This document shows positions 26,088 to 35,441 of a stretch of DNA of 64,000 nucleotides, piece after piece. The DNA comes from Aestuariibacter salexigens DSM 15300. Its GTDB lineage: Bacteria > Pseudomonadota > Gammaproteobacteria > Enterobacterales > Alteromonadaceae. Numbering within the stretch: the first letter of the stretch is position 1; each line of letters starts with the position of its first letter. The stretch is taken from positions 1-64,000 of the forward strand of contig NZ_AUBH01000006.1 in the NCBI RefSeq assembly GCF_000429145.1. The letters run 5' to 3'. The position numbers and the translations under genes are program-made. The notes under the pieces were generated by a model. The model was not told where the DNA came from and searched no databases. It worked only from the letters and a program-made list of their open reading frames with translations.

Positions 26088-26323
26088 ATGAGGTAACGTC
26101 AAATATTCGTTGTGTTTTTGCTGTTTTTCCCGCGATGATTTTCCGTCTTTCCCGCGCTGTTTCTCAGTCTTTCCCGCACAGGCGGGAATCTCAATGACAG
26201 CCAGATAGTTTGAAAGGTAAGATTCCCGTTTTCACGGGAATGACGGCGGTTTTCACGGGAATGACAGCGCTTTTCAGGGGAAAACCGAGCGACTTCAGGG
26301 GATAACGGGGCGACTAGAGGAGA
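26088..26323. repeat. Intergenic repeats, including a 21-bp tandem array
   Basis: The gap between the hybrid kinase and tsaD is made of short repeats. Four units of a 21-base repeat based on TTTTCACGGGAATGACGGCG start at 26229, 26250, 26271 and 26292, becoming more diverged to the right. Before them are several copies of TCTTTCCCGC and a hairpin TTCCCGC/GCGGGAA around 26155-26170. No gene is seen. The hairpins could end the two convergent transcripts. Confidence 0.65.
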
Positions 26324-27337
26324 TCAAACAGGTTCCAGGCTATCCAGCGGCCAGCGTGGTTTAGCCTGTGTGTCTAAGCCATCTGATTGTCCGGCTTTAA
26401 GACGCTGCAGCCCTGCATAGGCAATCATTGCTCCGTTGTCAGTACAAAACTCAAGAGGTGGGTAAAACACATCGCCTTTGATACTGTCCATGTACTTTTT
26501 CAATTCATTGCGTAAATGCGTGTTGGCGCTTACACCGCCGGCTATCACCAAACGTTTTAGGCCTGTCTGTTTAAGTGCACGACGACATTTTATCAGCATG
26601 GTGTCGACCACGGCTTCCTGAAATGCGAACGCAATGTTAGCGAGCGTTTGCGGATCGTCATTGGCATCACGCAGCGTATTAGCAGCAAATGTTTTTAAAC
26701 CGCTGAAGCTAAAATCCAGCCCGGGTCTATCGGTCATAGGGCGTGGAAACTGATAGTGACCGGGCTCCCCTTGCTCTGCCAGCCTCGCTAACATCGGGCC
26801 GCCGGGATAATCTAACCCCATCAATTTAGCGGTTTTGTCGAATGCCTCACCTGCAGCATCGTCTATCGACTCGCCCAATAACTGGTATTGTCCAATACCG
26901 CCAACACGCACCAGCATAGTATGGCCGCCAGAGACAAGCAGCGCGATAAAAGGAAAAGGCGGAGCGTGTTCATCCAGCATCGGTGCCAACAGATGCCCTT
27001 CCATATGATGGACACCGAGGGTGGGTTTGTTCCAGGCATAGGCAAGGCTTCTCGCCACACATGATCCCACCAGTAATGCTCCTATCAGACCTGGTCCTCG
27101 AGTGTAAGCTATCCCGTCGATGTCATGCTGTGAACTATCCGATTCCTGCAATGCACGTCGAATCAATGGGATGATTTTTCTGACATGGTCGCGCGATGCC
27201 AGCTCGGGCACAACGCCACCGTAGTCGGCATGAAGTGACACCTGACTGTACAACTGATGAGACAACAGTCCTTTATCATCGTCATAAATCGCAATGCCAG
27301 TTTCATCACAGGATGTTTCGATTCCCAACACTCGCAT
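26324..27337 (-). CDS. tsaD: tRNA N6-adenosine threonylcarbamoyltransferase TsaD
   Basis: A 337-residue ASKHA-fold protein (formerly Gcp/YgjD). With TsaB and TsaE it transfers threonylcarbamoyl from TC-AMP to A37 of tRNAs that read ANN codons. The metal-binding histidines are seen in HHMEGH (111-115); [10 protein letters not shown] is the N-terminal phosphate loop, and [11 protein letters not shown] and the C-terminal [13 protein letters not shown] are conserved. Length is normal. It is divergent from rpsU, the arrangement conserved in gammaproteobacteria. Confidence 0.97.
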   Translation of the reverse strand: MRVLGIETSCDETGIAIYDDDKGLLSHQLYSQVSLHADYGGVVPELASRDHVRKIIPLIRRALQESDSSQHDIDGIAYTRGPGLIGALLVGSCVARSLAYAWNKPTLGVHHMEGHLLAPMLDEHAPPFPFIALLVSGGHTMLVRVGGIGQYQLLGESIDDAAGEAFDKTAKLMGLDYPGGPMLARLAEQGEPGHYQFPRPMTDRPGLDFSFSGLKTFAANTLRDANDDPQTLANIAFAFQEAVVDTMLIKCRRALKQTGLKRLVIAGGVSANTHLRNELKKYMDSIKGDVFYPPLEFCTDNGAMIAYAGLQRLKAGQSDGLDTQAKPRWPLDSLEPV

Positions 27338-27496
27338 GTTAACTACTCTCGGATAATTCGGTTGGCAGGCTGGTTCGTCTACCGTGCCATCTTAAAACGG
27401 CCCGCATTGTACGTTGAGAATGCGTGAATACCAAACTTCCACAACGATTACAGGGCGCCGATTTCAATGATATTGGTTATTTTTCAACAATCCGCC

Positions 27497-27525
27497 TTTA
27501 CATCCCGTCGGGATATGATTAAAAT
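27497..27525 (+). promoter_or_regulatory. Predicted promoter of the rpsU-yqeY-dnaG unit
   Basis: TTTACA (27497-27502), 17 bases, TAAAAT (27520-27525), about 80 bases before the rpsU start. TATGAT at 27514-27519 is an alternative -10 but lies too close to this -35. Confidence 0.45.
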
Positions 27526-27605
27526 TCCGCACCATTTTTAGACCAGCCGGCCATTTTTTAATCATTGCGAACCGGCACCACATATGTATTTGAGGTGAGT
27601 TTTTA

Positions 27606-27821
27606 ATGCCAATCGTTAAAGTAAAAGACAACGAGCCGTTTGATGTAGCCCTTCGCCGTTTCAAGCGTTCGTGCGAAAAAGCAGGCGTGTTGTCAGAAGT
27701 ACGTCGTCGTGAGCACTTTGAAAAGCCAACTTGGGAGCGCAAGCGTAAGAAAGCTGCTGCCAAGAAGCGCCACATGAAAAAGCTGGCTCGCGAAAACGCG
27801 CGTCGCGTAAAACTGTACTAA
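27606..27821 (+). CDS. rpsU: 30S ribosomal protein bS21
   Basis: A 71-residue, strongly basic protein identical in plan to bS21: [21 protein letters not shown] at the start and an Arg/Lys-rich helix to the end. It is part of the 30S subunit near the anti-Shine-Dalgarno region and helps initiation. GAGGTGAG precedes the ATG. It is the first gene of the macromolecular synthesis region rpsU-(yqeY)-dnaG-rpoD. Confidence 0.98.
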   Translation: MPIVKVKDNEPFDVALRRFKRSCEKAGVLSEVRRREHFEKPTWERKRKKAAAKKRHMKKLARENARRVKLY

Positions 27822-27847
27822 GTAGTACGTTTTAACACACCTCTGAC

Positions 27848-27876
27848 AAACGGGGCTATCAGCGCCCCGTTTATCG
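27848..27876 (+). terminator. Terminator-like hairpin between rpsU and yqeY
   Basis: AAACGGGGC (27848-27856) pairs with GCCCCGTTT (27864-27872), with only a short T-run after it. In E. coli an internal terminator between rpsU and dnaG lowers dnaG expression relative to rpsU; this hairpin is placed to do the same. Confidence 0.65.
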
Positions 27877-27921
27877 TTGTAACACCACAAACATGTTTAA
27901 CCTTTGACCGAGAGCTTGACC

Positions 27922-28368
27922 ATGGCCCTGCTTGATACGCTAAAAGATGCCCAAAAAGATGCAATGCGCAACAAAGAAAAACTGCGCCTTGGAACCATTC
28001 GCATGGCACTGGCAGCGGTGAAGCAAAAAGAAGTGGATGAGCGCGTTGAGGTGACTGACGCCGATGTGATTGCCATCCTGACCAAAATGGTTAAGCAGCG
28101 TAAAGACGCCGCTAGCCAATTCGCACAGGCTGGCCGTATGGATTTGGCAGACAACGAGAATGCCGAAATCGTGGTATTACAGTTGTTCCTTCCTCAGCCT
28201 CTCAGTGATGAAGAGCTCGACGCCTTGATCGAGCAGGCAATGGTCGACACAGGCGCAGCAGGTATGCAGGACATGGGCAAGGTCATGGGCGCATTGAAAC
28301 CCAAAGTTCAAGGTCGAGCTGACATGGGTCAGCTGAGTGGCAAAATCAAAGCACGTCTGAACAGCTAA
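27922..28368 (+). CDS. yqeY: GatB/YqeY domain protein
   Basis: A 148-residue helical protein of the YqeY family, related to the tRNA-binding tail of the GatB amidotransferase subunit. Typical pieces are LRLGTIRMALAAVKQKEVDER, a central acidic helix and the C-terminal GKVMGALKPKVQGRADMGQLS. Its role is not established; tRNA binding is inferred from the GatB relation. A TTG at 27904 would add six residues, but the ATG at 27922 is the usual start. It lies between rpsU and dnaG, as in many gammaproteobacteria. Confidence 0.92.
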   Translation: MALLDTLKDAQKDAMRNKEKLRLGTIRMALAAVKQKEVDERVEVTDADVIAILTKMVKQRKDAASQFAQAGRMDLADNENAEIVVLQLFLPQPLSDEELDALIEQAMVDTGAAGMQDMGKVMGALKPKVQGRADMGQLSGKIKARLNS

Positions 28369-28442
28369 GCAGGCAATTGAACCTGTCAATCTGGCAAACA
28401 GATTGGTAAGCTACTTTTTGAATTTCACTTTTACGCGGTACC

Positions 28443-30215
28443 ATGGCAGGCAGGATCCCTCGCGATTTTATAGACGACTTGCTGACACGCACCGATATCG
28501 TTGAGGTCGTCGATAGCCGCGTAAAACTAAAGAAAGCAGGCAAGAACTACCAGGCCTGTTGTCCTTTTCACAACGAAAAATCCCCTTCTTTCACGGTTAG
28601 CCAGGATAAGCAGTTCTATCATTGTTTCGGCTGCGGTGCCCACGGTAATGCTATCTCATTTATCATGGAGTTTGACCGTCTTGAATTTCCCGAAGCAATC
28701 GAGGAGCTGGCTCGCTCAATGGGCTTGGAAGTGCCACGGGAGCAAGGCAGAAGTAGCGGCCCTACACCACAGCAGCGCCAACAAAAAGAAGACGATTACA
28801 TGTTAATGGAAAAAGCTGCACGCTTTTTTCAACATCAACTGAGTCAGCATCCACAGCGGCAGCGTGTCGTCGATTATTTAAAAAATCGTGGGTTAAGTGG
28901 CGAAATTGTTAAAGCCTGGAATATTGGCTACGCGCCGCCCGAATGGGACGGCTTGTTAAGTGCGTTCGGTCAGAATGCATCACAGCGCCAGCAGTTGCTC
29001 GATTTAAAGTTGATTAACCAAAATGACAAAGGCCGGACTTACGACTTTTTCCGCGACCGGGTCATGTTCCCAATTCGTGACAAACGTGGTCGCGTGATTG
29101 GCTTTGGCGGCAGGATCATAGACGGTGATGGCCCCAAATATCTCAACTCTCCGGAAACCAGAATTTTCCATAAAGGACAAGAGTTGTATGGTTTTTATCA
29201 GGCCAGACAGCAGAACCGCTCGCTGCAGCGTTTGGTTATTGTTGAAGGTTACATGGACGTCGTCGCGCTGAGTCAACAGGGGATCCACTATTCGGTGGCG
29301 TCTTTGGGCACTGCAACAACCGCTGAGCACATGCAAATGTTGTTTCGTGCTGCTCCACAAATCGTGTGTTGTTATGACGGTGATAATGCCGGTCGTGAGG
29401 CGGCGTGGCGAGCCCTCAATGCAGCGCTGCCCTATCTGAAAGATGGCGTAGAAATGAAGTTTCTATTTTTACCCGACGGCGAAGACCCCGACTCACTGGT
29501 CAGAAAAGAGGGTAAAGACGCCCTGGAGGCGCGCTTTGCTGACGCCATGCCTCTATCTAAGTTTCTGTTTACGAACTTACTTGAACGCCATCACGTATCA
29601 AGTGTGGAAGGCAAGGCAGCACTTAAAGCAGAAGCGCAACCACTGATAGATCAGATTGGTGCTGACAACCAACGTGACCAATTGATGCAGGAACTGGCTA
29701 AACATCTTGGTGAACAGGATAAATATCAGTTGGAGCGCGATATGGCGCAAGCTGAAAGCCGTGCGGGTAAACCTCGCCAGGATTACAGCAAGCCAGCCAA
29801 GGCTACGGTGTCTCCAATACGTACAATGATCAGGCTATTGATTGATCAACCCTCGCTCGCCGGGCGCTGCGAAGATGTTCAGCCAGAATTACTGTCACAA
29901 GCTGCTCTGCCTGGTCTGGACTTATTGCTCGATGTACATCGATATTGTTTACAACATCCCCAAGCCAATACTGCCAGACTGCTTGAATCTTTTCGTGAAC
30001 ATCCCCACATTCATCATCTGTCGAAGTTGATGACGCAGGAGCACCTGATTGATTCAACCTTGTACGAAAAAGTGTATCAGGACAGCTTTGCCAAGCTGCT
30101 TGACTGGCTATTGATTGGCCGGATGGAAGAACTGCTGTCGCGCTCAAGGCTTGGCCCACTGAGCAGTGAGGAAAAGCAGGAACTGAATTTATTGATGAAA
30201 GCGCATAACAAATGA
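28443..30215 (+). CDS. dnaG: DNA primase DnaG
   Basis: A 590-residue primase that makes RNA primers for Okazaki fragments and binds DnaB helicase through its C-terminus. The CHC2 zinc finger is visible as CCPFH and CFGCG (about 39-67), the TOPRIM domain as VIVEGYMDVVALSQQG with the later CYDGDNAGREAA (about 260-320), and a C-terminal helicase-interaction domain follows (about 450-590). Length is normal. It is followed about 220 bases later by rpoD, which has its own predicted promoter. Confidence 0.97.
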   Translation: MAGRIPRDFIDDLLTRTDIVEVVDSRVKLKKAGKNYQACCPFHNEKSPSFTVSQDKQFYHCFGCGAHGNAISFIMEFDRLEFPEAIEELARSMGLEVPREQGRSSGPTPQQRQQKEDDYMLMEKAARFFQHQLSQHPQRQRVVDYLKNRGLSGEIVKAWNIGYAPPEWDGLLSAFGQNASQRQQLLDLKLINQNDKGRTYDFFRDRVMFPIRDKRGRVIGFGGRIIDGDGPKYLNSPETRIFHKGQELYGFYQARQQNRSLQRLVIVEGYMDVVALSQQGIHYSVASLGTATTAEHMQMLFRAAPQIVCCYDGDNAGREAAWRALNAALPYLKDGVEMKFLFLPDGEDPDSLVRKEGKDALEARFADAMPLSKFLFTNLLERHHVSSVEGKAALKAEAQPLIDQIGADNQRDQLMQELAKHLGEQDKYQLERDMAQAESRAGKPRQDYSKPAKATVSPIRTMIRLLIDQPSLAGRCEDVQPELLSQAALPGLDLLLDVHRYCLQHPQANTARLLESFREHPHIHHLSKLMTQEHLIDSTLYEKVYQDSFAKLLDWLLIGRMEELLSRSRLGPLSSEEKQELNLLMKAHNK

Positions 30216-30303
30216 GCGGTTATGCACTATACCTATTAACGGTGTAACAATTAACATCAATGCTGTTCAGCAACGCCGCGGGTTAAAAAGACAGCGGCCG
30301 AGC

Positions 30304-30333
30304 TGGAAATAAATAGGGCGAATCTGCTATACT
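30304..30333 (+). promoter_or_regulatory. Predicted rpoD promoter
   Basis: TGGAAA (30304-30309), 18 bases, TATACT (30328-30333) with TG one base before it (extended -10). It lies in the dnaG-rpoD gap, about 100 bases before the rpoD start. Confidence 0.45.
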
Positions 30334-30376
30334 GGCTAATTCGCCGATGCATGCCTGACGAGGCACGCAACTGAGG

Positions 30377-30403
30377 AAAACTCACGCCGCCAGGCGAGTT
30401 TTT
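30377..30403 (+). terminator. Terminator-like hairpin in the rpoD leader
   Basis: AAAACTC-A-CGCC (30377-30387) pairs with GGCGAGTTTT (30393-30402) and ends in a run of five T. It lies between the predicted rpoD promoter and the rpoD ATG at 30438, so it could be an attenuator for rpoD or the end of dnaG transcripts. Confidence 0.5.
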
Positions 30404-30437
30404 CACCGCTAATATCGAATTCGAGAAGTGTAACTTT

Positions 30438-32273
30438 ATGGTGCAAAGCAAGCAGTCACAAATCAAACTTTTGATTGCCAAGGGTAAAGAGCAAGGCTAC
30501 TTAACATTCGCTGAGGTCAACGACCACCTTCCACAAGATATCATCGATTCGGATCAAATCGAAGACATCATTCGCATGATCAATGATATGGGTATTCAGG
30601 TGTTTGAATCTGCGCCCGACTCTGATGAATTGTTGATGCAGGAAACCACAGCGGACGAGGAAGTCGCTGAGGCTGCGGCCCAGGCGCTGGCCACCGTCGA
30701 AAGTGAAATTGGCCGAACAACCGACCCGGTACGCATGTATATGCGTGAAATGGGAACGGTTGAACTGCTGACCCGTGAAGGTGAGATAGAGATCGCCAAA
30801 CGCATTGAAGACGGCATTAATCAGGTGCAGTGTTCAGTTGCTGAATATCCGGAAGCCATCACCTACCTGCTCGACCAGTGGGATTTGTACGAAGCAGAAG
30901 AAATTCGCCTGAGTGATATTGTGCTTGGTTTTGTTGACCCCAACGAAGAACAGGATTTAGCGCCTACTGCTACACACGTCGGCTCCGAGCTATCTGACGA
31001 AGAGTTGGAAGATGAAGACGATGATGGTGATGACGACGACGATGACGATGATGACGATACAGGCGTAGATCCTGAAGAGGCACGCGAGAAATTCACATTA
31101 CTGCGCGAACAATACAACAAAGCTCGCGATGTCATCAGCGCCAAGGGTCGCGCTCATGCAGCGTCCAAGAAAGAAATCGCAGCGTTGAGTGATGTGTTTA
31201 AAGAGTTCCGTCTGGTACCTAAACAGTTTGACCGCATGGTAAGAAACATGCGTGAGATGATGGATAAGGTCCGCATCCAGGAACGCTTGGTCATGAAACA
31301 CTGCGTTATGCAGGCGAAAATGCCGAAAAAGGACTTTATCAAAGCATTCGCCGGTAACGAAACTGACTCTGCGTGGTTGCATGAAGTACTTGCCAGCGAC
31401 GCCCCTTACGTCCCTGCACTTAAAACGTTCCAGGAAGAAATTGAGCGTAGTATCGCTAAAATGAATCAGGTCGAAGAAGAAACAGGCCTGAACATCGCAG
31501 ATATCAAAGACATTAACCGTCGCATGTCCATCGGTGAGGCGAAGGCCCGTCGTGCTAAGAAAGAAATGGTAGAAGCGAACCTGCGTCTGGTTATCTCGAT
31601 TGCCAAAAAATACACCAACAGGGGTCTACAGTTCCTGGATCTCATTCAGGAAGGCAACATCGGCCTGATGAAAGCGGTAGACAAATTTGAATATCGCCGA
31701 GGTTACAAGTTTTCAACCTATGCAACATGGTGGATCAGGCAGGCCATCACCCGCTCAATCGCAGATCAGGCACGCACCATTCGTATTCCTGTGCACATGA
31801 TTGAGACAATTAACAAACTGAACCGCATATCGCGTCAAATGCTTCAGGAAATGGGCCGAGAACCCACACCGGAAGAATTGTCGGAACGCATGCTGATGCC
31901 GGAAGATAAGATCCGTAAGGTGCTGAAGATTGCTAAAGAGCCAATTTCGATGGAAACGCCCATCGGTGATGATGAAGATTCGCATCTTGGCGACTTTATC
32001 GAGGACAATACCATTGTCCAGCCGTTGGATTCCGCTACAGGTGGCAGTCTGAAGTTCGCGACTCAGGAAGTGCTTGCAGGCTTGACCGCCCGTGAAGCCA
32101 AAGTTCTGCGTATGCGCTTCGGTATCGACATGAATACTGACCATACGTTGGAAGAAGTCGGCAAGCAATTTGACGTAACCCGTGAGCGTATCCGTCAGAT
32201 TGAAGCGAAGGCATTACGCAAGTTGCGTCACCCGAGCCGTTCTGAGCAGTTACGAAGCTTCCTGGACGAATAA
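30438..32273 (+). CDS. rpoD: RNA polymerase primary sigma factor RpoD (sigma-70)
   Basis: A 611-residue group 1 sigma factor. Region 1.1 (about 5-80), region 1.2 ([23 protein letters not shown]), a long non-conserved region with an extended aspartate run around residues 190-207, region 2 ([27 protein letters not shown]; -10 recognition [17 protein letters not shown]), region 3 and region 4.2 ([17 protein letters not shown]; -35 recognition) are all visible. It directs RNA polymerase to housekeeping promoters. Length is normal for gammaproteobacteria. A strong terminator follows at once. Confidence 0.98.
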   Translation: MVQSKQSQIKLLIAKGKEQGYLTFAEVNDHLPQDIIDSDQIEDIIRMINDMGIQVFESAPDSDELLMQETTADEEVAEAAAQALATVESEIGRTTDPVRMYMREMGTVELLTREGEIEIAKRIEDGINQVQCSVAEYPEAITYLLDQWDLYEAEEIRLSDIVLGFVDPNEEQDLAPTATHVGSELSDEELEDEDDDGDDDDDDDDDDTGVDPEEAREKFTLLREQYNKARDVISAKGRAHAASKKEIAALSDVFKEFRLVPKQFDRMVRNMREMMDKVRIQERLVMKHCVMQAKMPKKDFIKAFAGNETDSAWLHEVLASDAPYVPALKTFQEEIERSIAKMNQVEEETGLNIADIKDINRRMSIGEAKARRAKKEMVEANLRLVISIAKKYTNRGLQFLDLIQEGNIGLMKAVDKFEYRRGYKFSTYATWWIRQAITRSIADQARTIRIPVHMIETINKLNRISRQMLQEMGREPTPEELSERMLMPEDKIRKVLKIAKEPISMETPIGDDEDSHLGDFIEDNTIVQPLDSATGGSLKFATQEVLAGLTAREAKVLRMRFGIDMNTDHTLEEVGKQFDVTRERIRQIEAKALRKLRHPSRSEQLRSFLDE

Positions 32274-32291
32274 ATCTTACGCTTTATTGTG

Positions 32292-32323
32292 AAAAGGCTG
32301 GGCAATCCCAGCCTTTTGTTTTT
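32292..32323 (+). terminator. Rho-independent terminator of rpoD
   Basis: AAAAGGCTGGG (32292-32302), loop CAAT, CCCAGCCTTTT (32307-32317), followed by GTTTTTC. A perfect 11-base stem 18 bases after the rpoD stop. Confidence 0.93.
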
Positions 32324-32424
32324 CTATACATGCATTTCATGCCCATTCTAGATTGCATTGGACAGGTTGTTAGCTTACTTGCTATAAAGCCTCTTTAGCG
32401 CATAACCCAGCAGTCTGAGAAACT

Positions 32425-33873
32425 ATGGCAGGAGACATAGGCGAGTCAGCCTATACCAAGTCAATCCAAACCCTGATAAAAGATTTTCACCAACCTTCCG
32501 ATGAGGTCATTTCCCTTATCAAGCTGGCGGAGCAGTTTTTTGCGCGCGCTGAAGATCAGCAAGAGAGGCTTGAGGGCTATGAAGAATCACTGGCGTCTGC
32601 TTTAAAAGCTGCCGGGGGTGACAGTAAGGATGAAAGGGTTGTAAAGGCGACACGACGCAAAAAGGATTTAGAAAAAGAATTAGAAGAAGCGCGCTGGGAG
32701 CGTTACGAACACGTTGATGCCGTCTGTCATAAGATTATTGAGTTGAGTGAAGGTAAAGACTGGCAGGAAACGCAGGTGCTCAGTGCAAAATACCTGGGCA
32801 CCTTTTATTTGATGAGCCCGGGTGAAGGCAAAAACTTACCCAGCCTGCATCAGCGCATGAAGCCTTTATATAAAGCGGTATTATCGGTGCGCCTTCTCGA
32901 TAGCCTGTTAAAACAGGGGAAAGTCCGCCACCCACTGATCCTTAAGTATTACGATCCGGAAACTCGCTACTTTGCTGAAGATAAAGAACTCAGTCCATTT
33001 CAAAAAAACATTGTGGTGCCACTCATCACTGCAGCCATATTTCAGGATGTTGGCCTGCATCATCCTCATGCGCTTGAAATACTTAAAGGCAAACACGGTA
33101 CCCTCGATGAGTTTAGATTATTAGCAAAAACCGAGCGTTTTGACTTGCTTAAAACGAACATCAAGCAGTCTCACTATTTTCTTGAGCACGGCCTTGGTAC
33201 CCGACGCTATGTGGGCAATTCAAAAGCAGAGCGAGACGAGTTTATCGAGGCTCAGCAACAACAACTGCAGTTCATGCTGGCGTTGCTAAATGACGCGGTT
33301 TCTTTAAAGCATGGTGTCGGTAACCTACTGAAAATACCGCAGATTTACAGTTCAGTCATCCTCTCTACTAAGAAGAAAAATGAGCTGGAAAATCTGCCCA
33401 AAGCGGCGTTGTTATTACAGAAACTAGGCAATGAAAAGAGCATTGATCCTCTAGGCGCAAAAGCCATGATTGATATTGTGGGCATTTTCCCGCAAGGGTT
33501 TGGTATCGCCTATATCCCCAAAGATCAGTTCGCCTCCAATCCGGATCGTTACGAGTACGCCATCGTTAATGGCCTTAACCCGCCTGATATCAGGATCCCA
33601 CATTGCAGGATGGTCACCCGCAACCTGCAGTTCAACTCTTTTGGAAAGAATGCGTTTATTTCCCGCGAGACCAACCTTTATTATCCGATGGCGCGCAAAC
33701 AACTGGCTAAGTTGTCCAAAGAACGCCTGAAAGAAATTCTATCCACGTTGTATTCGGATATTGGTCAAGGTGAAGAGAGGGAACTGCTGCCACGGTTCTG
33801 GCACCCATACTCGTTCTTCTCCTATAAATCGTTCCAGAACTTATGGAATAAAACCGACACCAGTAGCAACTGA
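32425..33873 (+). CDS. Degenerate HD-GYP-like protein, function unknown
   Basis: A 482-residue soluble protein. The first 110 residues are helical and charged (coiled-coil-like). The part from about 200 to 380 follows the layout of HD-GYP phosphodiesterases: AAIFQDVGLHHPHALEIL sits where the HD motif would be, IKQSHYFLEHGLG where the second histidine helix would be, and SIDPLGAKAMIDIVGIFPQGFGIAYIP matches the C-terminal glycine-proline strand of that domain. The HD pair is replaced by QD and no GYP motif is seen, so c-di-GMP hydrolysis is unlikely and a binding or scaffold role is possible. This is inference from pattern only. The symporter gene begins 13 bases after the stop, so both are probably one transcript. 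Confidence 0.5.
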   Translation: MAGDIGESAYTKSIQTLIKDFHQPSDEVISLIKLAEQFFARAEDQQERLEGYEESLASALKAAGGDSKDERVVKATRRKKDLEKELEEARWERYEHVDAVCHKIIELSEGKDWQETQVLSAKYLGTFYLMSPGEGKNLPSLHQRMKPLYKAVLSVRLLDSLLKQGKVRHPLILKYYDPETRYFAEDKELSPFQKNIVVPLITAAIFQDVGLHHPHALEILKGKHGTLDEFRLLAKTERFDLLKTNIKQSHYFLEHGLGTRRYVGNSKAERDEFIEAQQQQLQFMLALLNDAVSLKHGVGNLLKIPQIYSSVILSTKKKNELENLPKAALLLQKLGNEKSIDPLGAKAMIDIVGIFPQGFGIAYIPKDQFASNPDRYEYAIVNGLNPPDIRIPHCRMVTRNLQFNSFGKNAFISRETNLYYPMARKQLAKLSKERLKEILSTLYSDIGQGEERELLPRFWHPYSFFSYKSFQNLWNKTDTSSN

Positions 33874-33886
33874 TCAGAGGCGTGAA

Positions 33887-35440
33887 ATGAGTGCGCTGGA
33901 CTACGTGATCATATCAATCTATCTGCTTGGTTTGCTGGCGATGGGGTTTCAATTCAGACGCAACGCCAAGCAAAATGATTATTTCCTTGGTGGGCGCACT
34001 CTGGGCTGGAAACCGCTGGCCCTGTCGGTCATGGCGACACAGCTGTCCGCCATCAGCTTCGTTTCCGCTCCAGCATTTGTGGGTCTTAGAGAAGGCGGCG
34101 GACTGGTCTGGCTGAGTTATGAACTGGCACTACCATTGGCCATGTTACTGCTGATCAGCACCATACTTCCCGTACTGCATCGCTCTGGGGTGGTCAGCGT
34201 TTACGACTTCTTACAACAGCGATTTGGTTTGTCTACCCGAGTGTTGCTTAGTGTGGTGTTCCAGATAAGTCGCTCCTTTGCCACCGCCATTATGATTTAT
34301 GCGGTGTCAATTATTCTGCAAGGCACTATGGGACTGGCGTTCTGGCACAGCATCATGATTATCGGTGGTGTCACACTGATATATTCGCTACAGGGCGGTA
34401 TGCGAGCAGTCGTCTATGGAGACGCTGCGCAAATGCTGCTGATTGTTCTCGGTGCACTGCTTTGCCTGGGTTTTGGATTACATTTGCTAGGCGGCTTTTC
34501 ATCCCTGCTTGAACATGTTCAACCCGAGCGGCTCGATGCAGTGCGCCCCGCTGCGCTGGGTTTTGATGGCCAGGGGTTTGGGCTTCTGCCAATGCTGTTT
34601 GGCGGCATTGTGCTGTACGCCTCCTATTATGGCTGCGATCAGTCCGAAGCACAGCGGTCTCTGTCAGCTAAAAGCGTACCGGAACTGCGAAAGATGATCC
34701 TGACCGCCAGTATTCTGCGCTTTCCTATTACGCTCATTTACTGCATAACAGGACTGGTGATTGGCGCATTCGCACTGCAAACGCCGGAATTCATGGCGCA
34801 AATACCCACTGACAATCCCGACTGGATGATGCCATTATTTATTGTTAACTATCTGCCGTCCGGTGTCGTAGGATTATTGCTTGTGGCAATTTTTGCCGCC
34901 GCGATGTCATCACTTTCATCGGCTATCAACAGCTTGTCTGCGGTCAGTACAGAAGACCTTCAGCGGCTGTCAAAGCGCAAATGGTTACCGTCGCAATATT
35001 TGCACAAGGCGCGCCTGGCCGGATGTTTCTGGGGTGTTGTCACGCTGCTGCTATCGGCGTTTGCAGGTAACATTGCGCCTACGGTTATCGAAGCGATCAA
35101 TAAAGTTGGCTCGCTTTTTTATGGCCCCATACTGGCGACATTTTTGCTCGCCATTTTGCCCAAGCGTCCCAGTGCCACTCAAATGAACCTTGGCATCGTT
35201 GCTGGTGTTGTCGTAAACCTGTATTTATGGCTGGCAGTGCCACAGGTGTTCTGGTTCTGGTGGAACCTTACAGGATTTAGCGTCACATTATTAATGAGTT
35301 TGCTCGTCAGCATGTTGCGCAAAAACGCCAATGTAAGTGACAAAACGCCCTGGCTGGACATTCAGCCCCGCACTGCGGGGCTATTGATTGGCTGGTTTAT
35401 CCTTATTTTGACGCTGCTAATGTTAAGCCACTGGTTGTAA
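33887..35440 (+). CDS. Sodium:solute symporter (SSS/SLC5 family)
   Basis: A 517-residue permease with about 13 membrane segments. The SSS core is visible in DYFLGGRTLGWKPLALSVMATQLSAISFVSAPAF near the N-terminus and the sodium-site region FAAAMSSLSSAINSLSAVSTED (about 330-350). The substrate (sugar, amino acid, organic acid or other) cannot be told. The frame can be read back to 33761, inside the upstream gene, but the ATG at 33887 follows AGAGG and fits the family start. It is coupled by position to the HD-GYP-like gene. It ends one base from the stop of the convergent RND pump gene. Confidence 0.9.
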   Translation: MSALDYVIISIYLLGLLAMGFQFRRNAKQNDYFLGGRTLGWKPLALSVMATQLSAISFVSAPAFVGLREGGGLVWLSYELALPLAMLLLISTILPVLHRSGVVSVYDFLQQRFGLSTRVLLSVVFQISRSFATAIMIYAVSIILQGTMGLAFWHSIMIIGGVTLIYSLQGGMRAVVYGDAAQMLLIVLGALLCLGFGLHLLGGFSSLLEHVQPERLDAVRPAALGFDGQGFGLLPMLFGGIVLYASYYGCDQSEAQRSLSAKSVPELRKMILTASILRFPITLIYCITGLVIGAFALQTPEFMAQIPTDNPDWMMPLFIVNYLPSGVVGLLLVAIFAAAMSSLSSAINSLSAVSTEDLQRLSKRKWLPSQYLHKARLAGCFWGVVTLLLSAFAGNIAPTVIEAINKVGSLFYGPILATFLLAILPKRPSATQMNLGIVAGVVVNLYLWLAVPQVFWFWWNLTGFSVTLLMSLLVSMLRKNANVSDKTPWLDIQPRTAGLLIGWFILILTLLMLSHWL

Positions 35441-35441
35441 C

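Noticed and set aside
30863-31144. Serine-rich 93-codon frame opposite rpoD
   Set aside because: It is the antisense of the aspartate-rich run of sigma-70; the poly-serine is a mirror of GAT/GAC codons.
33761-33886. Extended N-terminus of the sodium:solute symporter
   Set aside because: The extra 42 codons lie inside the 3' end of the upstream gene in another frame, and the family start is at 33887 after AGAGG.
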